A stretch of 13,425 nt of DNA, taken from assembly GCA_017551215.1 (NCBI GenBank), contig JAFZMA010000179.1, forward strand, positions 1-13,425, read 5' to 3'. The position numbers and the translations under genes were made by a program. This DNA is from Bacteroidales bacterium. GTDB taxonomy: Bacteria > Bacteroidota > Bacteroidia > Bacteroidales > UBA932. This document shows, one piece after another, positions 1 to 7,773 of this stretch (the first letter of the stretch is position 1; each line of letters opens with the position of its first letter). The notes below the pieces were generated by a model, which saw only the letters and a program-made list of their open reading frames with translations, was not told where the DNA came from and did not search any database.

Positions 1-75
1 AACGAATACGCCTACCGTAATAAGTATGTAATCCAGAATCAGTTTCTTGGCGGAAACTTTCTTTTTGTCCGGCAT
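1..75 (-). CDS. YitT-family membrane protein, N-terminal fragment
   Basis: Only the first 25 codons are inside the window; the gene runs off the left edge. The start ATG is at 75-73, and the frame stays open to base 1. The peptide begins with a basic stretch (MPDKKKVSAKK) and then enters a hydrophobic segment (LILDYILITVGVFV), as in the N-terminus of YitT/DUF161 integral membrane proteins, whose function is poorly known. The start lies 2 bp after the leuS stop codon, so translation is probably coupled to leuS. In Bacteroides a YitT-family gene commonly follows leuS, which supports the call from context. The visible part is too short to prove the family alone. Confidence 0.6.
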   Translation of the reverse strand, partial: MPDKKKVSAKKLILDYILITVGVFV

Positions 76-77
76 AT

Positions 78-2873
78 CTAAACCACTATGTTTATGATTC
101 TTCCAGGAACAACTATCACCTTCTTAACAGGACCGGTAAGGTACTTGGCAGTCTCCGGAGCTGCAAGCACTGCCTTCTCCGCATCGCCTTTGGAAACGGT
201 CTTGGAAAGCGTAATCTTGAACCTGGTCTTTCCATTGAAGGATACAGGATAGTCGAACGTATCTTCCCTTGTATACTGCTCGTGATACATAGGGAAAGAA
301 GCGTAGGAAATACTCTCTGTGTGTCCGCAAAGCTGCCAGAGTTCCTCAGCGATGTGAGGGGCAAACGGGCTGAGCAGTATTATCATAGGTTCCAGCACCT
401 TGCGCTTGTTGCTCTTGAGGGCTCCAAGCTCGTTTACCGCAACCATGAAAGCAGAAACGGAGGTGTTGTAGGAGAAGCTCTCTATGTCTGTCTCAACCTT
501 GTGGATGAGCTTGTGCAGAATCTTAAGTTCCTCAGGAGTAGGCTCCTCATCGCTGAGGCTGAAATCTCCAAGACCTTCTCCGCCACCGAAGAACAGTCTC
601 CAGAACTTGCGCAGGAAGCGGTGAACTCCGTCTATTCCCTTGGTATCCCAAGGCTTGCTCATCTCTACAGGGCCGAGGAACATCTCGTAAAGACGCAGTG
701 TATCAGCTCCGTAGTCTTTGCAGATATTGTCCGGATTCACCACGTTGTACATGGATTTGCTCATCTTCTCAATGGCCCAGCCGCAGATGTATTCCCCGTT
801 TTCCAGAATGAACTCCGCGGTCTCGAATTCAGGTCTCCATTTCTTGAATGCCTCAATGTCCAGGCGGTCGTTGTAGACAATGTTCACGTCCACGTGAATT
901 TCCGTGGTGTCGTAATTGTCTTTGAGTCCGCAGGATACAAAGGTGTTGGTGTTCTTTACACGATATACGAAGTTGGACCTTCCCTGTATCATTCCCTGGT
1001 TCACGAGTTTCTTGAACGGCTCTTTCTCGCAGACATATCCCAGGTCGTAAAGGAACTTGTTCCAGAATCTGGAGTAAATCAGATGGCCCGTAGCATGCTC
1101 TGTTCCACCCACATACAAATCTACATTCCTCCAGTACTTGTCTGCCTCCGGGCTTACGAGGGCGTTACTGTTGTGAGGATCCATGTAGCGGAGATAGTAT
1201 GCGCTGCTGCCAGCAAAGCCCGGCATAGTGCTCTTTTCCAGGGGATAGCCTTGGTATGTCCAGTCCTTGGCCCTTGCCAACGGAGGCTCGCCTCCCTCTG
1301 CAGGCTTGAAAGATTCAACTTCCGTAAGTTCCAGAGGAAGCTCGCTTTCAGGAAGTGGAGTTGCAATGCCGTCTTTGTAACAGATAGGGAAAGGCTCTCC
1401 CCAATATCTCTGGCGGGAGAAGATGGCATCGCGGAGGCGGTAATTGATTGTCCTGTGGCCTATTCCCCTCTTCTCAACCTCCTCTATTGCTGCAGGAATG
1501 GCTTCCTTGACGCTCATTCCGGTAAGGAAACCGCTGTTTATCATTGTACCTTCCTTGGCATCGAAACTCTCTGTGCTTACATCGCATCCCTCAATCAGAG
1601 GAATAATCTTGAGGCCGAACTTCTTGGCAAAAGCATAGTCTCTGCTGTCGTGAGCCGGAACAGCCATAATTGCACCGGTTCCGTAACCAGCCAGAACATA
1701 TTCTGCTATCCAGACAGGAACCTTTTCCTCTGTAAAAGGATTTACGGCCCAAGAGCCTGAAAACACACCAGTTACAGTTTTTGTCTCAGCGATTCTCTCC
1801 CTTTCCGTCTTCTTCTTGACCTGCTTGATATATTCTTCTACAGCCTCTTTCTGGGATTCGGTTGTGAGTTTCTCCACCCAATCGCTCTCAGGAGCCACCA
1901 CCATGAATGTAACGCCGAACACGGTATCTGCACGGGTGGTGAAGATTTCCATGTTGTATTCACGGTCGAACTTGCTTCCGTCTGCAGGATCCGGGTTGAT
2001 AACCTTGAACACCATCTGGGCTCCGTATGAACGTCCTATCCAGTTGCGCTGCATCTCCTTGAGGGCATCGCTCCATTCAAGGCTCTCCAGATCGTCCAGC
2101 AGTCTTCCGGCGTAGGCGGATACCCTCAACTGCCACTGTTTCATCTTCTTCTGCTCTACCGGGAATCCTCCGCGAACGGAAAGTCCGTCCTTTACCTCGT
2201 CGTTGGCCAGCACTGTTCCCAGAGCCGGGCACCAGTTTACGGAAGTCTCTCCCTGATAGGCAATCCGGTACTTCATCAGAATGTCCGCCTTCTCCTTCTC
2301 GGAGAAAGACGCCCATTCTTCCGCGGTGAACTGTTTAACGTCTGAGCAGGCTGCGTTTACCTTAAGGTTTCCGTCCTTTTCAAACTTGAGTATGAGCTCG
2401 GAGATAGGTTCTGCAGAAGCGGTGCTGTTGTTGTACCAACTGCCGAACATCTTCAGGAACGCCCACTGAGTCCATTTGTAATATTCAGGATCACAGGTTT
2501 TTACCTCCCTGTCCCAATCAAAGGAGAAACCTAGGCGGTCCAACTGGGAACGGTAACGGTTAATGTTCTCCATTGTGATCTTGTGAGGATGCTGCCCGGT
2601 CTGGATGGCATACTGTTCAGCCGGAAGACCGAACGCATCGTAACCCATCGGGTGAAGAACGTTGAAGCCCTGTAGCCTTTTGTAGCGAGAATAGATATCG
2701 CTGGCTATGTAGCCTAGTGGATGCCCCACATGAAGGCCCGCTCCGGAAGGATATGGGAACATGTCCAGAACATAATACTTAGGCTTGGACGGATCTGTAA
2801 CGGCTGCAAAAGTCTTATTATCTGCCCAATATTTCTGCCATTTGGCTTCAATTTCGTTAAACTTGTAATCCAT
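78..2873 (-). CDS. leuS: Leucyl-tRNA synthetase
   Basis: Class I leucyl-tRNA synthetase, 931 residues, charging tRNA-Leu in the cytoplasm. The HIGH-type ATP site is HVGH at 48-51, preceded by the usual PYPSGAGL stretch. The KMSKS loop is at 703-707. The CP1 editing domain, which hydrolyses mischarged tRNA, shows the threonine-rich segment [12 protein letters not shown] (312-323) and AVPAHDSRD (404-412), with the conserved editing aspartate at about 409. Two extra segments relative to the shorter E. coli enzyme are visible: about 145-208 after the first catalytic segment, and about 632-700 just before KMSKS. Both seem usual for Bacteroidota enzymes. The ATG at 2873 gives the expected N-terminus ([16 protein letters not shown]). 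The gene lies 26 bp after the M28-like gene and 2 bp before the YitT gene, suggesting an operon. No Shine-Dalgarno sequence is evident. It contains three copies of the CTCAGCGAT repeat. Confidence 0.98.
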   Translation of the reverse strand: MDYKFNEIEAKWQKYWADNKTFAAVTDPSKPKYYVLDMFPYPSGAGLHVGHPLGYIASDIYSRYKRLQGFNVLHPMGYDAFGLPAEQYAIQTGQHPHKITMENINRYRSQLDRLGFSFDWDREVKTCDPEYYKWTQWAFLKMFGSWYNNSTASAEPISELILKFEKDGNLKVNAACSDVKQFTAEEWASFSEKEKADILMKYRIAYQGETSVNWCPALGTVLANDEVKDGLSVRGGFPVEQKKMKQWQLRVSAYAGRLLDDLESLEWSDALKEMQRNWIGRSYGAQMVFKVINPDPADGSKFDREYNMEIFTTRADTVFGVTFMVVAPESDWVEKLTTESQKEAVEEYIKQVKKKTERERIAETKTVTGVFSGSWAVNPFTEEKVPVWIAEYVLAGYGTGAIMAVPAHDSRDYAFAKKFGLKIIPLIEGCDVSTESFDAKEGTMINSGFLTGMSVKEAIPAAIEEVEKRGIGHRTINYRLRDAIFSRQRYWGEPFPICYKDGIATPLPESELPLELTEVESFKPAEGGEPPLARAKDWTYQGYPLEKSTMPGFAGSSAYYLRYMDPHNSNALVSPEADKYWRNVDLYVGGTEHATGHLIYSRFWNKFLYDLGYVCEKEPFKKLVNQGMIQGRSNFVYRVKNTNTFVSCGLKDNYDTTEIHVDVNIVYNDRLDIEAFKKWRPEFETAEFILENGEYICGWAIEKMSKSMYNVVNPDNICKDYGADTLRLYEMFLGPVEMSKPWDTKGIDGVHRFLRKFWRLFFGGGEGLGDFSLSDEEPTPEELKILHKLIHKVETDIESFSYNTSVSAFMVAVNELGALKSNKRKVLEPMIILLSPFAPHIAEELWQLCGHTESISYASFPMYHEQYTREDTFDYPVSFNGKTRFKITLSKTVSKGDAEKAVLAAPETAKYLTGPVKKVIVVPGRIINIVV
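345..353 (+). repeat. CTCAGCGAT repeat, copy 1
   Basis: Exact 9-mer inside leuS; the coding strand reads the complement as Ile841-Ala-Glu843. It shares TTCCTCAGCGATG (13 bases) with copy 5. Confidence 0.6.
549..557 (-). repeat. CTCAGCGAT repeat, copy 2
   Basis: Exact 9-mer inside leuS, minus orientation, encoding Leu773-Ser-Asp775. It shares AGCCTCAGCGATGA (14 bases) with copy 4, although the two genes are unrelated. Confidence 0.6.
1785..1793 (+). repeat. CTCAGCGAT repeat, copy 3
   Basis: Exact 9-mer inside leuS, complement encoding Ile361-Ala-Glu363 in the editing-domain region. Confidence 0.6.
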
Positions 2874-2899
2874 TGTATATTAATTGTTTTCTATTCGTT

Positions 2900-4255
2900 T
2901 TAATTGAATCCCACACGCTGGCTGCCGGATGTGAGCTTGAAATCTATTGCTATGGAAATCCTGACAGCTACTTTCCGGCCGTTAAGCTGAGCCGGGCTCC
3001 ATTTAGGAGATGCCTTTATCACCTTGAGCACTTCCTTGTCTATGTCATCGCTGAGGCTGGTGGTTATCTTTACGTCTGTAATCTTTCCTGTCTTGTCCAC
3101 AGTGAACTCGGCAACCTCTGTTCCTTCTGTCTTTGAGGCTATTGCGCTCTCCGGATATTTTATGTAATGATATACCCACTCTTTGAGGAAGGTACGCTCG
3201 TCTCCCTTGAAGAAGGAGGCGCGCCTGTCCACTTCCAGCTGGCTGTAAATGCGGTCTGAAGAAGTTTCCGTCTCCACAGTTTCCTGTTTCTGGAAACTGT
3301 CTTTAGATGCAAGCCTCAGCGTATATGAGTAGATAAACTCCACCGCCTGTGAAAGCTGCACAAAATCAAGCATCTGAGGGGTATCGTGAATGGTTCCCCT
3401 TATGGTGTTGTCTCCGGTTGTAAAAAGGGTGAACGGGATATCCAAAGAGTGGAAATTCCGGTAGTCCGCCGGCAGAGGTTCCTGGTCAGCAATCTTTACG
3501 AAAAGGGAGAACGGACGTTCTGCAACCGTGAATATGTCTTTCAGTATCTCCTTGTCTGGCAGACCGATAAACGCCTGGAAAGTGTTGGGGCCGCTGTCCC
3601 TTCCAATGGAGTTAACGTCTACCATGAACCTTATCTTGTCCTTGTCCGCAAATGAACGGTTGAGGAAGTACCAGCTTCCCGCCTGGGAGAAATTTCCAGC
3701 CCCGAAGAAAGCGATAATCACAGAGCGGCGGAACATGAACTTGTTCTCCGCAATCATCTTTGCTATCTGCATCAGGGCTGCCGTTCCGCTGGCGTTGGAA
3801 TAGGCTCCCGGAAGAATCCTTTCCTGACTCTCTCCGTTTACAGTAAGGCTCTCAAAGCCAGGTCCATCCAGCTGTGTACCCAGAAGAATGAACTCTCCCT
3901 TGAGCTGAGGGTCATAACCCGGAATTATTCCCACTATGTTGCAGGAACGAAGGGTGTCTCCGGTTACCGGATTGGCTATGCCAAAGTCGTCTCCGCTCTC
4001 GGGAGAAAGCATTATGGCGCCTATGTTCAGCATGAAGTCATAAATGTGCCTTGCCGCCAGTTTTTCTCCCTCGCTCCCGGCACCGCGGCCTTTGAGCGCA
4101 TCGGAAGACAGGAATCCCACCTCCTTTTTCAGAGAGTCCTCAATATTCCTCAGCGATGAGGGCTGGGTGCCCCCAATACTCTGGGCAAAAGAAGAACTGC
4201 CCGCAACCAGAATGCAGGATGCAATGCCAATGAAGATTCTTCGGATACGGTTCAT
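2900..4255 (-). CDS. Exported M28-like protein with lost metal ligands and a TonB C-terminal domain
   Basis: 451 residues from the ATG at 4255; a TTG two codons upstream is less likely. A signal peptide covers about 1-25 (basic MNRIRR, hydrophobic core, FAQ cleavage region). Residues about 40-315 have the M28 zinc-peptidase pattern, including FLSSDALKGRGAGSEGE, GEFILLGTQLDGPG, PGAYSNASGTAAL and VIIAFFGAG. Four of five metal positions are replaced: His by Gln128, the bridging Asp by Tyr152, the Glu-Glu pair by Gly187-Asn188, and Asp by Asn215. Only His290 (TIHDTP) seems kept. After a Glu/Thr/Ser-rich linker (about 318-335), residues about 355-440 form a TonB C-terminal domain (YPESA, TVDKTGKITDVKI, PKWSPAQLNGRKVAVRI). 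It is therefore probably a periplasmic binding or scaffold protein rather than a peptidase. It starts 6 bp after gcvT and ends 26 bp before leuS. The exact role is unknown. Confidence 0.85.
   Translation of the reverse strand: MNRIRRIFIGIASCILVAGSSSFAQSIGGTQPSSLRNIEDSLKKEVGFLSSDALKGRGAGSEGEKLAARHIYDFMLNIGAIMLSPESGDDFGIANPVTGDTLRSCNIVGIIPGYDPQLKGEFILLGTQLDGPGFESLTVNGESQERILPGAYSNASGTAALMQIAKMIAENKFMFRRSVIIAFFGAGNFSQAGSWYFLNRSFADKDKIRFMVDVNSIGRDSGPNTFQAFIGLPDKEILKDIFTVAERPFSLFVKIADQEPLPADYRNFHSLDIPFTLFTTGDNTIRGTIHDTPQMLDFVQLSQAVEFIYSYTLRLASKDSFQKQETVETETSSDRIYSQLEVDRRASFFKGDERTFLKEWVYHYIKYPESAIASKTEGTEVAEFTVDKTGKITDVKITTSLSDDIDKEVLKVIKASPKWSPAQLNGRKVAVRISIAIDFKLTSGSQRVGFN
3047..3055 (-). repeat. 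CTCAGCGAT repeat, copy 4
   Basis: Exact 9-mer in the TonB C-terminal domain of the M28-like gene, encoding Leu401-Ser-Asp403. Confidence 0.6.
4149..4157 (+). repeat. CTCAGCGAT repeat, copy 5
   Basis: Exact 9-mer near the 5' end of the M28-like gene. It is read in a different codon phase from copies 1-4 (Ser33-Ser-Leu-Arg36), so it is not a recurring peptide motif. Confidence 0.6.
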
Positions 4256-4261
4256 TCCCAA

Positions 4262-5368
4262 TTATCCCTTATAGAACGGAGGCCTTACCACAACAGCCTT
4301 GAGAAGCTTGTCGCGCACCTTTATAAAGATTTCTGTGTCAAGCTTATAGAGAGGAGCCTCCACGTAGCCCATTCCAATGGCACGGGCACAGCAAGGAGTC
4401 ATGCTTCCACTGGTTACATGGCCGATTGTCCTTCCCTCTGCGTTGCAGATTTCATAGCCGTGGCGAGGAACACCGCGGTCCAGAAGCTCGAATCCGCAAA
4501 GCCTTCTCTTCAGGCCCTCTGCCTTCTGCTTGAGCATATAGTCCTTGTCCACAAAGTCTCCCTTGACATCGTTGAACTTGGTAATCCATCCAAGATTTGC
4601 CTCCAGAGGAGAGTGGTCGTCGTCTATGTCGTTGCCATAGAGGCAGAAGCCCATCTCCAGGCGGAGAGTATCGCGGCAGCCAAGTCCGGCAGGAACAATG
4701 TTGAATTCCTTTCCGGCCTCGAATATTGCGTCAAATATCTTGAGAGCATCCTCGTTCTTCATGTAGACCTCGCATCCGCCGGCTCCGGTATAACCTGTAG
4801 TAGAGAGGATTACATCCTTTACTCCGGCAACTTCAAGAATCTTGAACGTGTAATACTCCATGCCCAGAACATCTTCCTTGCAGAGTTTCTGCATTACCTT
4901 CATGGCGTTTGGCCCCTGAACTGCCAGCTGGCTGATCTGATCTGAAATGTTGCAGAAATCCTTGCCTGGAGTAAGCCCGAATTTTGGAGCATACTGGCAC
5001 AGGTGAGCAAAGTCCTTGTCTATGTTGGCTGCGTTAGGAACCAGCATATAGTTCTCCGGATCTATGCAATATACCAGAAGGTCGTCTACTATTCCGCCCT
5101 TTCCGTTAGGAAGGCAGGAGTACTGGACCTTGCCCGGGAACAGCACGGAAGCGTCGTTGCTTGTTACATACTGTATGAACTTAAGCGCGTTAGGGCCCTT
5201 TACGGTAAACTCTCCCATGTGGGATACGTCAAAAACTCCTACGCTCTGCCTTACGGCAAGATGTTCCGCCCTGATACCTGTATATTCCAGAGGCATGTTG
5301 AAACCTGCAAAAGGAACCATCTTGGCTCCAAGCTCAATGTGTTTCTGAGTATAAGCTGTTGTCTTCAT
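4262..5368 (-). CDS. gcvT: Aminomethyltransferase, glycine cleavage system T-protein
   Basis: 368 residues, full length for GcvT. It takes the aminomethyl group from lipoyl-H-protein, releasing ammonia and forming 5,10-methylene-tetrahydrofolate. Visible family motifs are the N-terminal [12 protein letters not shown] (21-32), [10 protein letters not shown] (45-54), the [10 protein letters not shown] segment (91-100) with the conserved catalytic Asp pair at 95-96, PNAANIDKD (111-119), [12 protein letters not shown] (191-202), [10 protein letters not shown] (231-240) and the C-terminal TSGSMTPCC (319-327). The start ATG at 5368 gives the usual [20 protein letters not shown] opening. No other glycine cleavage gene (gcvH, gcvP) is nearby, as is common in Bacteroidales. 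It lies 48 bp downstream of the SPOR lipoprotein gene and is followed after 6 bp by the M28-like gene. Confidence 0.97.
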   Translation of the reverse strand: MKTTAYTQKHIELGAKMVPFAGFNMPLEYTGIRAEHLAVRQSVGVFDVSHMGEFTVKGPNALKFIQYVTSNDASVLFPGKVQYSCLPNGKGGIVDDLLVYCIDPENYMLVPNAANIDKDFAHLCQYAPKFGLTPGKDFCNISDQISQLAVQGPNAMKVMQKLCKEDVLGMEYYTFKILEVAGVKDVILSTTGYTGAGGCEVYMKNEDALKIFDAIFEAGKEFNIVPAGLGCRDTLRLEMGFCLYGNDIDDDHSPLEANLGWITKFNDVKGDFVDKDYMLKQKAEGLKRRLCGFELLDRGVPRHGYEICNAEGRTIGHVTSGSMTPCCARAIGMGYVEAPLYKLDTEIFIKVRDKLLKAVVVRPPFYKG

Positions 5369-5416
5369 ATAACTTTAAGTGTCTTATTATTAATATTTTT
5401 CAAGGTAAATTCCAGA

Positions 5417-5917
5417 TTATTTCTTCTTCCACACCCATGCGTCCGGAGCCTTGGCGTGTGCCTGAACAAGAGCGGTACGCGCTTCTTCAAGAGTCGCATA
5501 TCCGCCTATTGCCACATACTTGAGCCCGTTGCCGGTGAATGCAAACGGAGTCTCCAGAATACCCTCGTGCCGCTTGAGGCTTGCCTTTACCAGCTCATCC
5601 GTCTTGAAAGCTCCAACAATTATGTAATAGGTCTTGTCCAGACTTGATCGCGGAGTAAGATTAAGGCCGGAGGCGGAAGGTTTCTGCACTTCAGGTTTTG
5701 TGGCATTTGCCTCAGCGATGGCATTCTGCACGGTTGAATCAACAGCCTGAAGGGTATCGGCCGCCTTGACTGCGGCTTCTTTCTGTGCTATCAGCTCTTT
5801 CTTCTTTGCAATATCCTCCGAGGTAGGCATATCCAGCTTTGCCCTAATCCAGTCGCAACCGGAAGCCAAAGCCATCACAAAAGCCAAAATGGCAAACATT
5901 CTCCTGTCCATATTCAT
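5417..5917 (-). CDS. SPOR-domain lipoprotein
   Basis: 166 residues. The N-terminus (MNMDRRM, then a hydrophobic core) ends in a lipobox LASGC with Cys21, so a lipoprotein is predicted. Residues following the cysteine (DWIRAKLD) lack the acidic run used for surface export in Bacteroidota, suggesting a periplasm-facing lipoprotein. A charged, Ala/Lys-rich stretch (35-75) probably forms a helix. Residues about 94-164 match a SPOR domain (TYYIIVGAFKTDELV, KYVAIGGYATLEEARTAL, DAWVWKKK). SPOR domains bind denuded septal peptidoglycan, so a role in cell division or cell-wall organisation is likely but not proven. An internal ATG two codons in (5911) could also serve as start. A TAAATTTG element lies 17 bp upstream. 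It contains one CTCAGCGAT copy, encoding Ile67-Ala-Glu69. Confidence 0.85.
   Translation of the reverse strand: MNMDRRMFAILAFVMALASGCDWIRAKLDMPTSEDIAKKKELIAQKEAAVKAADTLQAVDSTVQNAIAEANATKPEVQKPSASGLNLTPRSSLDKTYYIIVGAFKTDELVKASLKRHEGILETPFAFTGNGLKYVAIGGYATLEEARTALVQAHAKAPDAWVWKKK
5711..5719 (+). repeat. CTCAGCGAT repeat, copy 6
   Basis: Exact 9-mer in the SPOR lipoprotein gene, complement encoding Ile67-Ala-Glu69 in the linker rather than in a conserved domain. Confidence 0.6.
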
Positions 5918-5934
5918 ACGATGTATAAATCGGA

Positions 5935-5942
5935 CAAATTTA
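5935..5942 (-). promoter_or_regulatory. Putative Bacteroidota -7 element (TAAATTTG) for the SPOR gene
   Basis: On the minus strand this reads TAAATTTG, a perfect match to the Bacteroidota -7 consensus TAnnTTTG. A transcript would begin near 5930, leaving roughly 13 untranslated bases before the ATG at 5917. No TTTG is seen about 20 bp upstream, so the -33 box is weak or absent. It may give the SPOR-gcvT-leuS genes a start independent of the preceding gene. Confidence 0.4.
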
Positions 5943-5958
5943 ACAAAAATAATTGTGA

Positions 5959-6486
5959 TTACCTGCTGTTTCTGGGGTTCGTGGCGCTACTTGGAGTCAT
6001 TCCACGGTAGCTGTTCCCCCAATTGTAATACCTTGGGGTGTTCTGATTGTCGTTTAGCACACGGAACTCAATCATCAGCGGCACAATAACACTGTATTCT
6101 ATAGGCTTGCCGTCTGCATAGGCAGGTGTCATATCCTTTTTGCGGACGAAATCGCGACATTTAATTCTAATTTGCCTGTCCAGAAAATCGGAGCCAGTAG
6201 AATAGAGGATCTCAACTTTCTTAAGCCCACCATTCTCCTTGATTGTAATCTTTACCTCAGCCTCATAAAACGTGGTTTCGGTGGACGATGTCATAGAACG
6301 GATGGATTTCTCTATGTACTGCTTTACGGTATATTGGAGAAGCTGGCCTTTATATAGAGGTTGCGTTACATCCACATCATCGCCGAGTCCATTCACATCC
6401 TGAGCCTGCAAGAACAAAGGGGAAAGGGTAACAATAACAGTTAACACAATAGTCCTTAATCCTTTTAAAATCCTTATGCTTTTCAT
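5959..6486 (-). CDS. Small exported TonB C-terminal-domain protein
   Basis: 175 residues from the ATG at 6486. An ATG at 6510 would add eight residues, but the shorter start puts the basic MKSIRILKGLR directly before the hydrophobic core and the LQAQD cleavage region of a signal peptide. Residues about 50-143 resemble a TonB C-terminal domain: YEAEVKITIKENGGLKKVEI (74-93), FLDRQIRIKCRDF (101-113) and MTPAYADGKPIEYSVIVPLMIEF (119-141), the last matching the usual P-x-W-x-P-A-x-x-x-G-K-P pattern with the Trp lost. There is no proline-rich periplasmic linker, and the N-terminus looks cleavable, so it is probably not a classical inner-membrane TonB. The C-terminal tail (142-175) is Asn/Arg/Tyr rich and of no known type. 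It heads the minus-strand cluster and is 41 bp from the SPOR gene. The partner is unknown. Confidence 0.75.
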   Translation of the reverse strand: MKSIRILKGLRTIVLTVIVTLSPLFLQAQDVNGLGDDVDVTQPLYKGQLLQYTVKQYIEKSIRSMTSSTETTFYEAEVKITIKENGGLKKVEILYSTGSDFLDRQIRIKCRDFVRKKDMTPAYADGKPIEYSVIVPLMIEFRVLNDNQNTPRYYNWGNSYRGMTPSSATNPRNSR

Positions 6487-6562
6487 CGGCTTACAATTAA
6501 ACATCCGCAATTTACAAAAAATAACATGCCTTCCATAATTATGCCATTTTCTGAATTTGGAT

Positions 6563-6570
6563 TATCTTTG
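6563..6570 (+). promoter_or_regulatory. Putative -7 element (TATCTTTG) four bases from the capA-like start codon
   Basis: TATCTTTG matches the Bacteroidota TAnnTTTG -7 consensus exactly. Only AGGT separates it from the ATG at 6575. Since transcription normally begins about 4-6 bases after this box, the message would start at or next to the start codon, meaning a leaderless transcript. No clear -33 TTTG is seen 19-21 bp upstream. Confidence 0.5.
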
Positions 6571-6574
6571 AGGT

Positions 6575-7765
6575 ATGAAGAAACTCTGGATTTTTGCGTT
6601 GCTGCTTTGTGGGGCTGTAAGTGCCTCTGCCCAGCAGATAGATATTGGCCCGCTGCCCAAGGCAAGGCCTTTTGAGGATGTTGACTTTTTCCTTCATCAA
6701 GATACGGTAACCATTTCTTTCATCGGCGATGTTATGCAGCACGGAGCCCAGATTGCCTCTGCCCTGGAGATGGGAGGAGGCAAGAAATACGATTACCGGA
6801 ACGCTTTCAAGTACTTGGCTCCATTCTTCAGGCAGGCGGACTATATGGTTGCCAACATGGAGTTTACGGTAGGCACAAAGCCTTACACCGGATATCCTTG
6901 CTTTTCCGCTCCAAAGGAAATCGCAGAGGCTGCAAAGGCCAGCGGTATAGACCTTTTTCTCATGGCCAACAACCATATCTGCGACAAGGGGGCAACTGGC
7001 TTCAAGAACACCATTGCGGCTTATTCTCAACTCGAGATGCCCACTCTGGGAGCTTACCGCAACAAGAGGCAGGCGGATACTTCCAGCGTTATTCTGGTAG
7101 AGCTCAAGGGAATGAAGTTTGCCCTGTTCAACTACACGTACGACACCAACGGTCTTCCAATACCTGAGCCGTATTACGTTAACCTGCAGGATAGTACGGA
7201 AATCAAAAAGCACATCCGCCAGGCAAAGGACATGGGTGCTGACATTATAATCGCCCTTCCGCACTGGGGAATAGAATATGTGCTTGGACCGGTGGCAGAG
7301 CAGAAACAGTATGCCAAGATGATGTTCAGAGAAGGAGTCAACGCCATTATCGGCGGGCATCCCCACGTTCCGGAAGAAGGATATATTTACGTTAACCGCC
7401 AGCAAGGTCCGGTTGTCAGGGATAGTGTGGAACGCATCCTTTTCTACTCCATGGGCAACTACATTTCCAACATGAGCCGCAGCGGATGGACATCCACCGG
7501 AATGCTTATAACTCTCTCGTTTACAAGAGACAGGACAAGCGGTAAAGTCAAGATGCTGATGCCAAAATGGATGTATGCCTGGTGTTTCCGTGCCGGCCAG
7601 TTTACCAAGGATTACACGGTAGTTCCAATAGAAGAATTCCTGAATTCGGAAGATTTCCATCGCGGAGGAAAAACTCCTGCCCAGCAGCAGGCCTTCAAAG
7701 CGCTGGAAGATTTCTGGCCGCAGATTAAAAAGAGAGACCTCATTAAAATTGTGTACACAAAATAA
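6575..7765 (+). CDS. Exported CapA-family metallophosphatase-like protein
   Basis: 396 residues with a signal peptide (MKKLWIFALLLCGAVSASAQ, cleaved at about 20). The body follows the CapA/PgsA (PGA_cap) pattern, a calcineurin-like phosphoesterase fold: SFIGDVMQHG (48-57, Asp52), NMEFTV (94-99), MANNHICDKG (130-139, Asn133 and His134), LPHWGIEY (228-235), IIGGHPHVP (258-266, His262 and His264) and FYSMGNYIS (290-298). All predicted metal-site residues are present, so it is likely active. CapA proteins are tied to poly-gamma-glutamate or other surface polymers in some bacteria, but the substrate here is unknown, and no capB/capC genes are present. It is the first gene of a plus-strand pair, with phoH 8 bp downstream, and is divergent from the TonB-C-domain gene across an 88-bp gap. 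Confidence 0.9.
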   Translation: MKKLWIFALLLCGAVSASAQQIDIGPLPKARPFEDVDFFLHQDTVTISFIGDVMQHGAQIASALEMGGGKKYDYRNAFKYLAPFFRQADYMVANMEFTVGTKPYTGYPCFSAPKEIAEAAKASGIDLFLMANNHICDKGATGFKNTIAAYSQLEMPTLGAYRNKRQADTSSVILVELKGMKFALFNYTYDTNGLPIPEPYYVNLQDSTEIKKHIRQAKDMGADIIIALPHWGIEYVLGPVAEQKQYAKMMFREGVNAIIGGHPHVPEEGYIYVNRQQGPVVRDSVERILFYSMGNYISNMSRSGWTSTGMLITLSFTRDRTSGKVKMLMPKWMYAWCFRAGQFTKDYTVVPIEEFLNSEDFHRGGKTPAQQQAFKALEDFWPQIKKRDLIKIVYTK

Positions 7766-7773
7766 CTCAGCTT

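Noticed and set aside
282..1760. A 492-codon open frame on the plus strand opposite leuS
   Set aside because: It lies wholly antisense to a conserved, unmistakable leuS, its peptide resembles no family, and it has no promoter or start signal. It is a by-product of leuS codon use.
4256..4261. TTG start for the M28-like protein two codons upstream of the ATG
   Set aside because: The ATG at 4255 gives a clean signal peptide and is the stronger start codon; the TTG touches the gcvT stop and adds nothing recognisable.
5369..5416. TACCTTGA on the minus strand as a promoter box for gcvT
   Set aside because: It lacks a full TAnnTTTG match; gcvT may be read from upstream instead.
6487..6540. TATTTTTTG-like sequence on the minus strand as promoter of the small TonB-C gene
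   Set aside because: It has one extra base between the TA and TTTG parts; suggestive only, since the gene must have some promoter in this 88-bp gap.
6539..7660. A 373-codon open frame on the minus strand opposite the capA-like gene
   Set aside because: The plus-strand gene has all CapA motifs and a signal peptide; the opposite frame has none.
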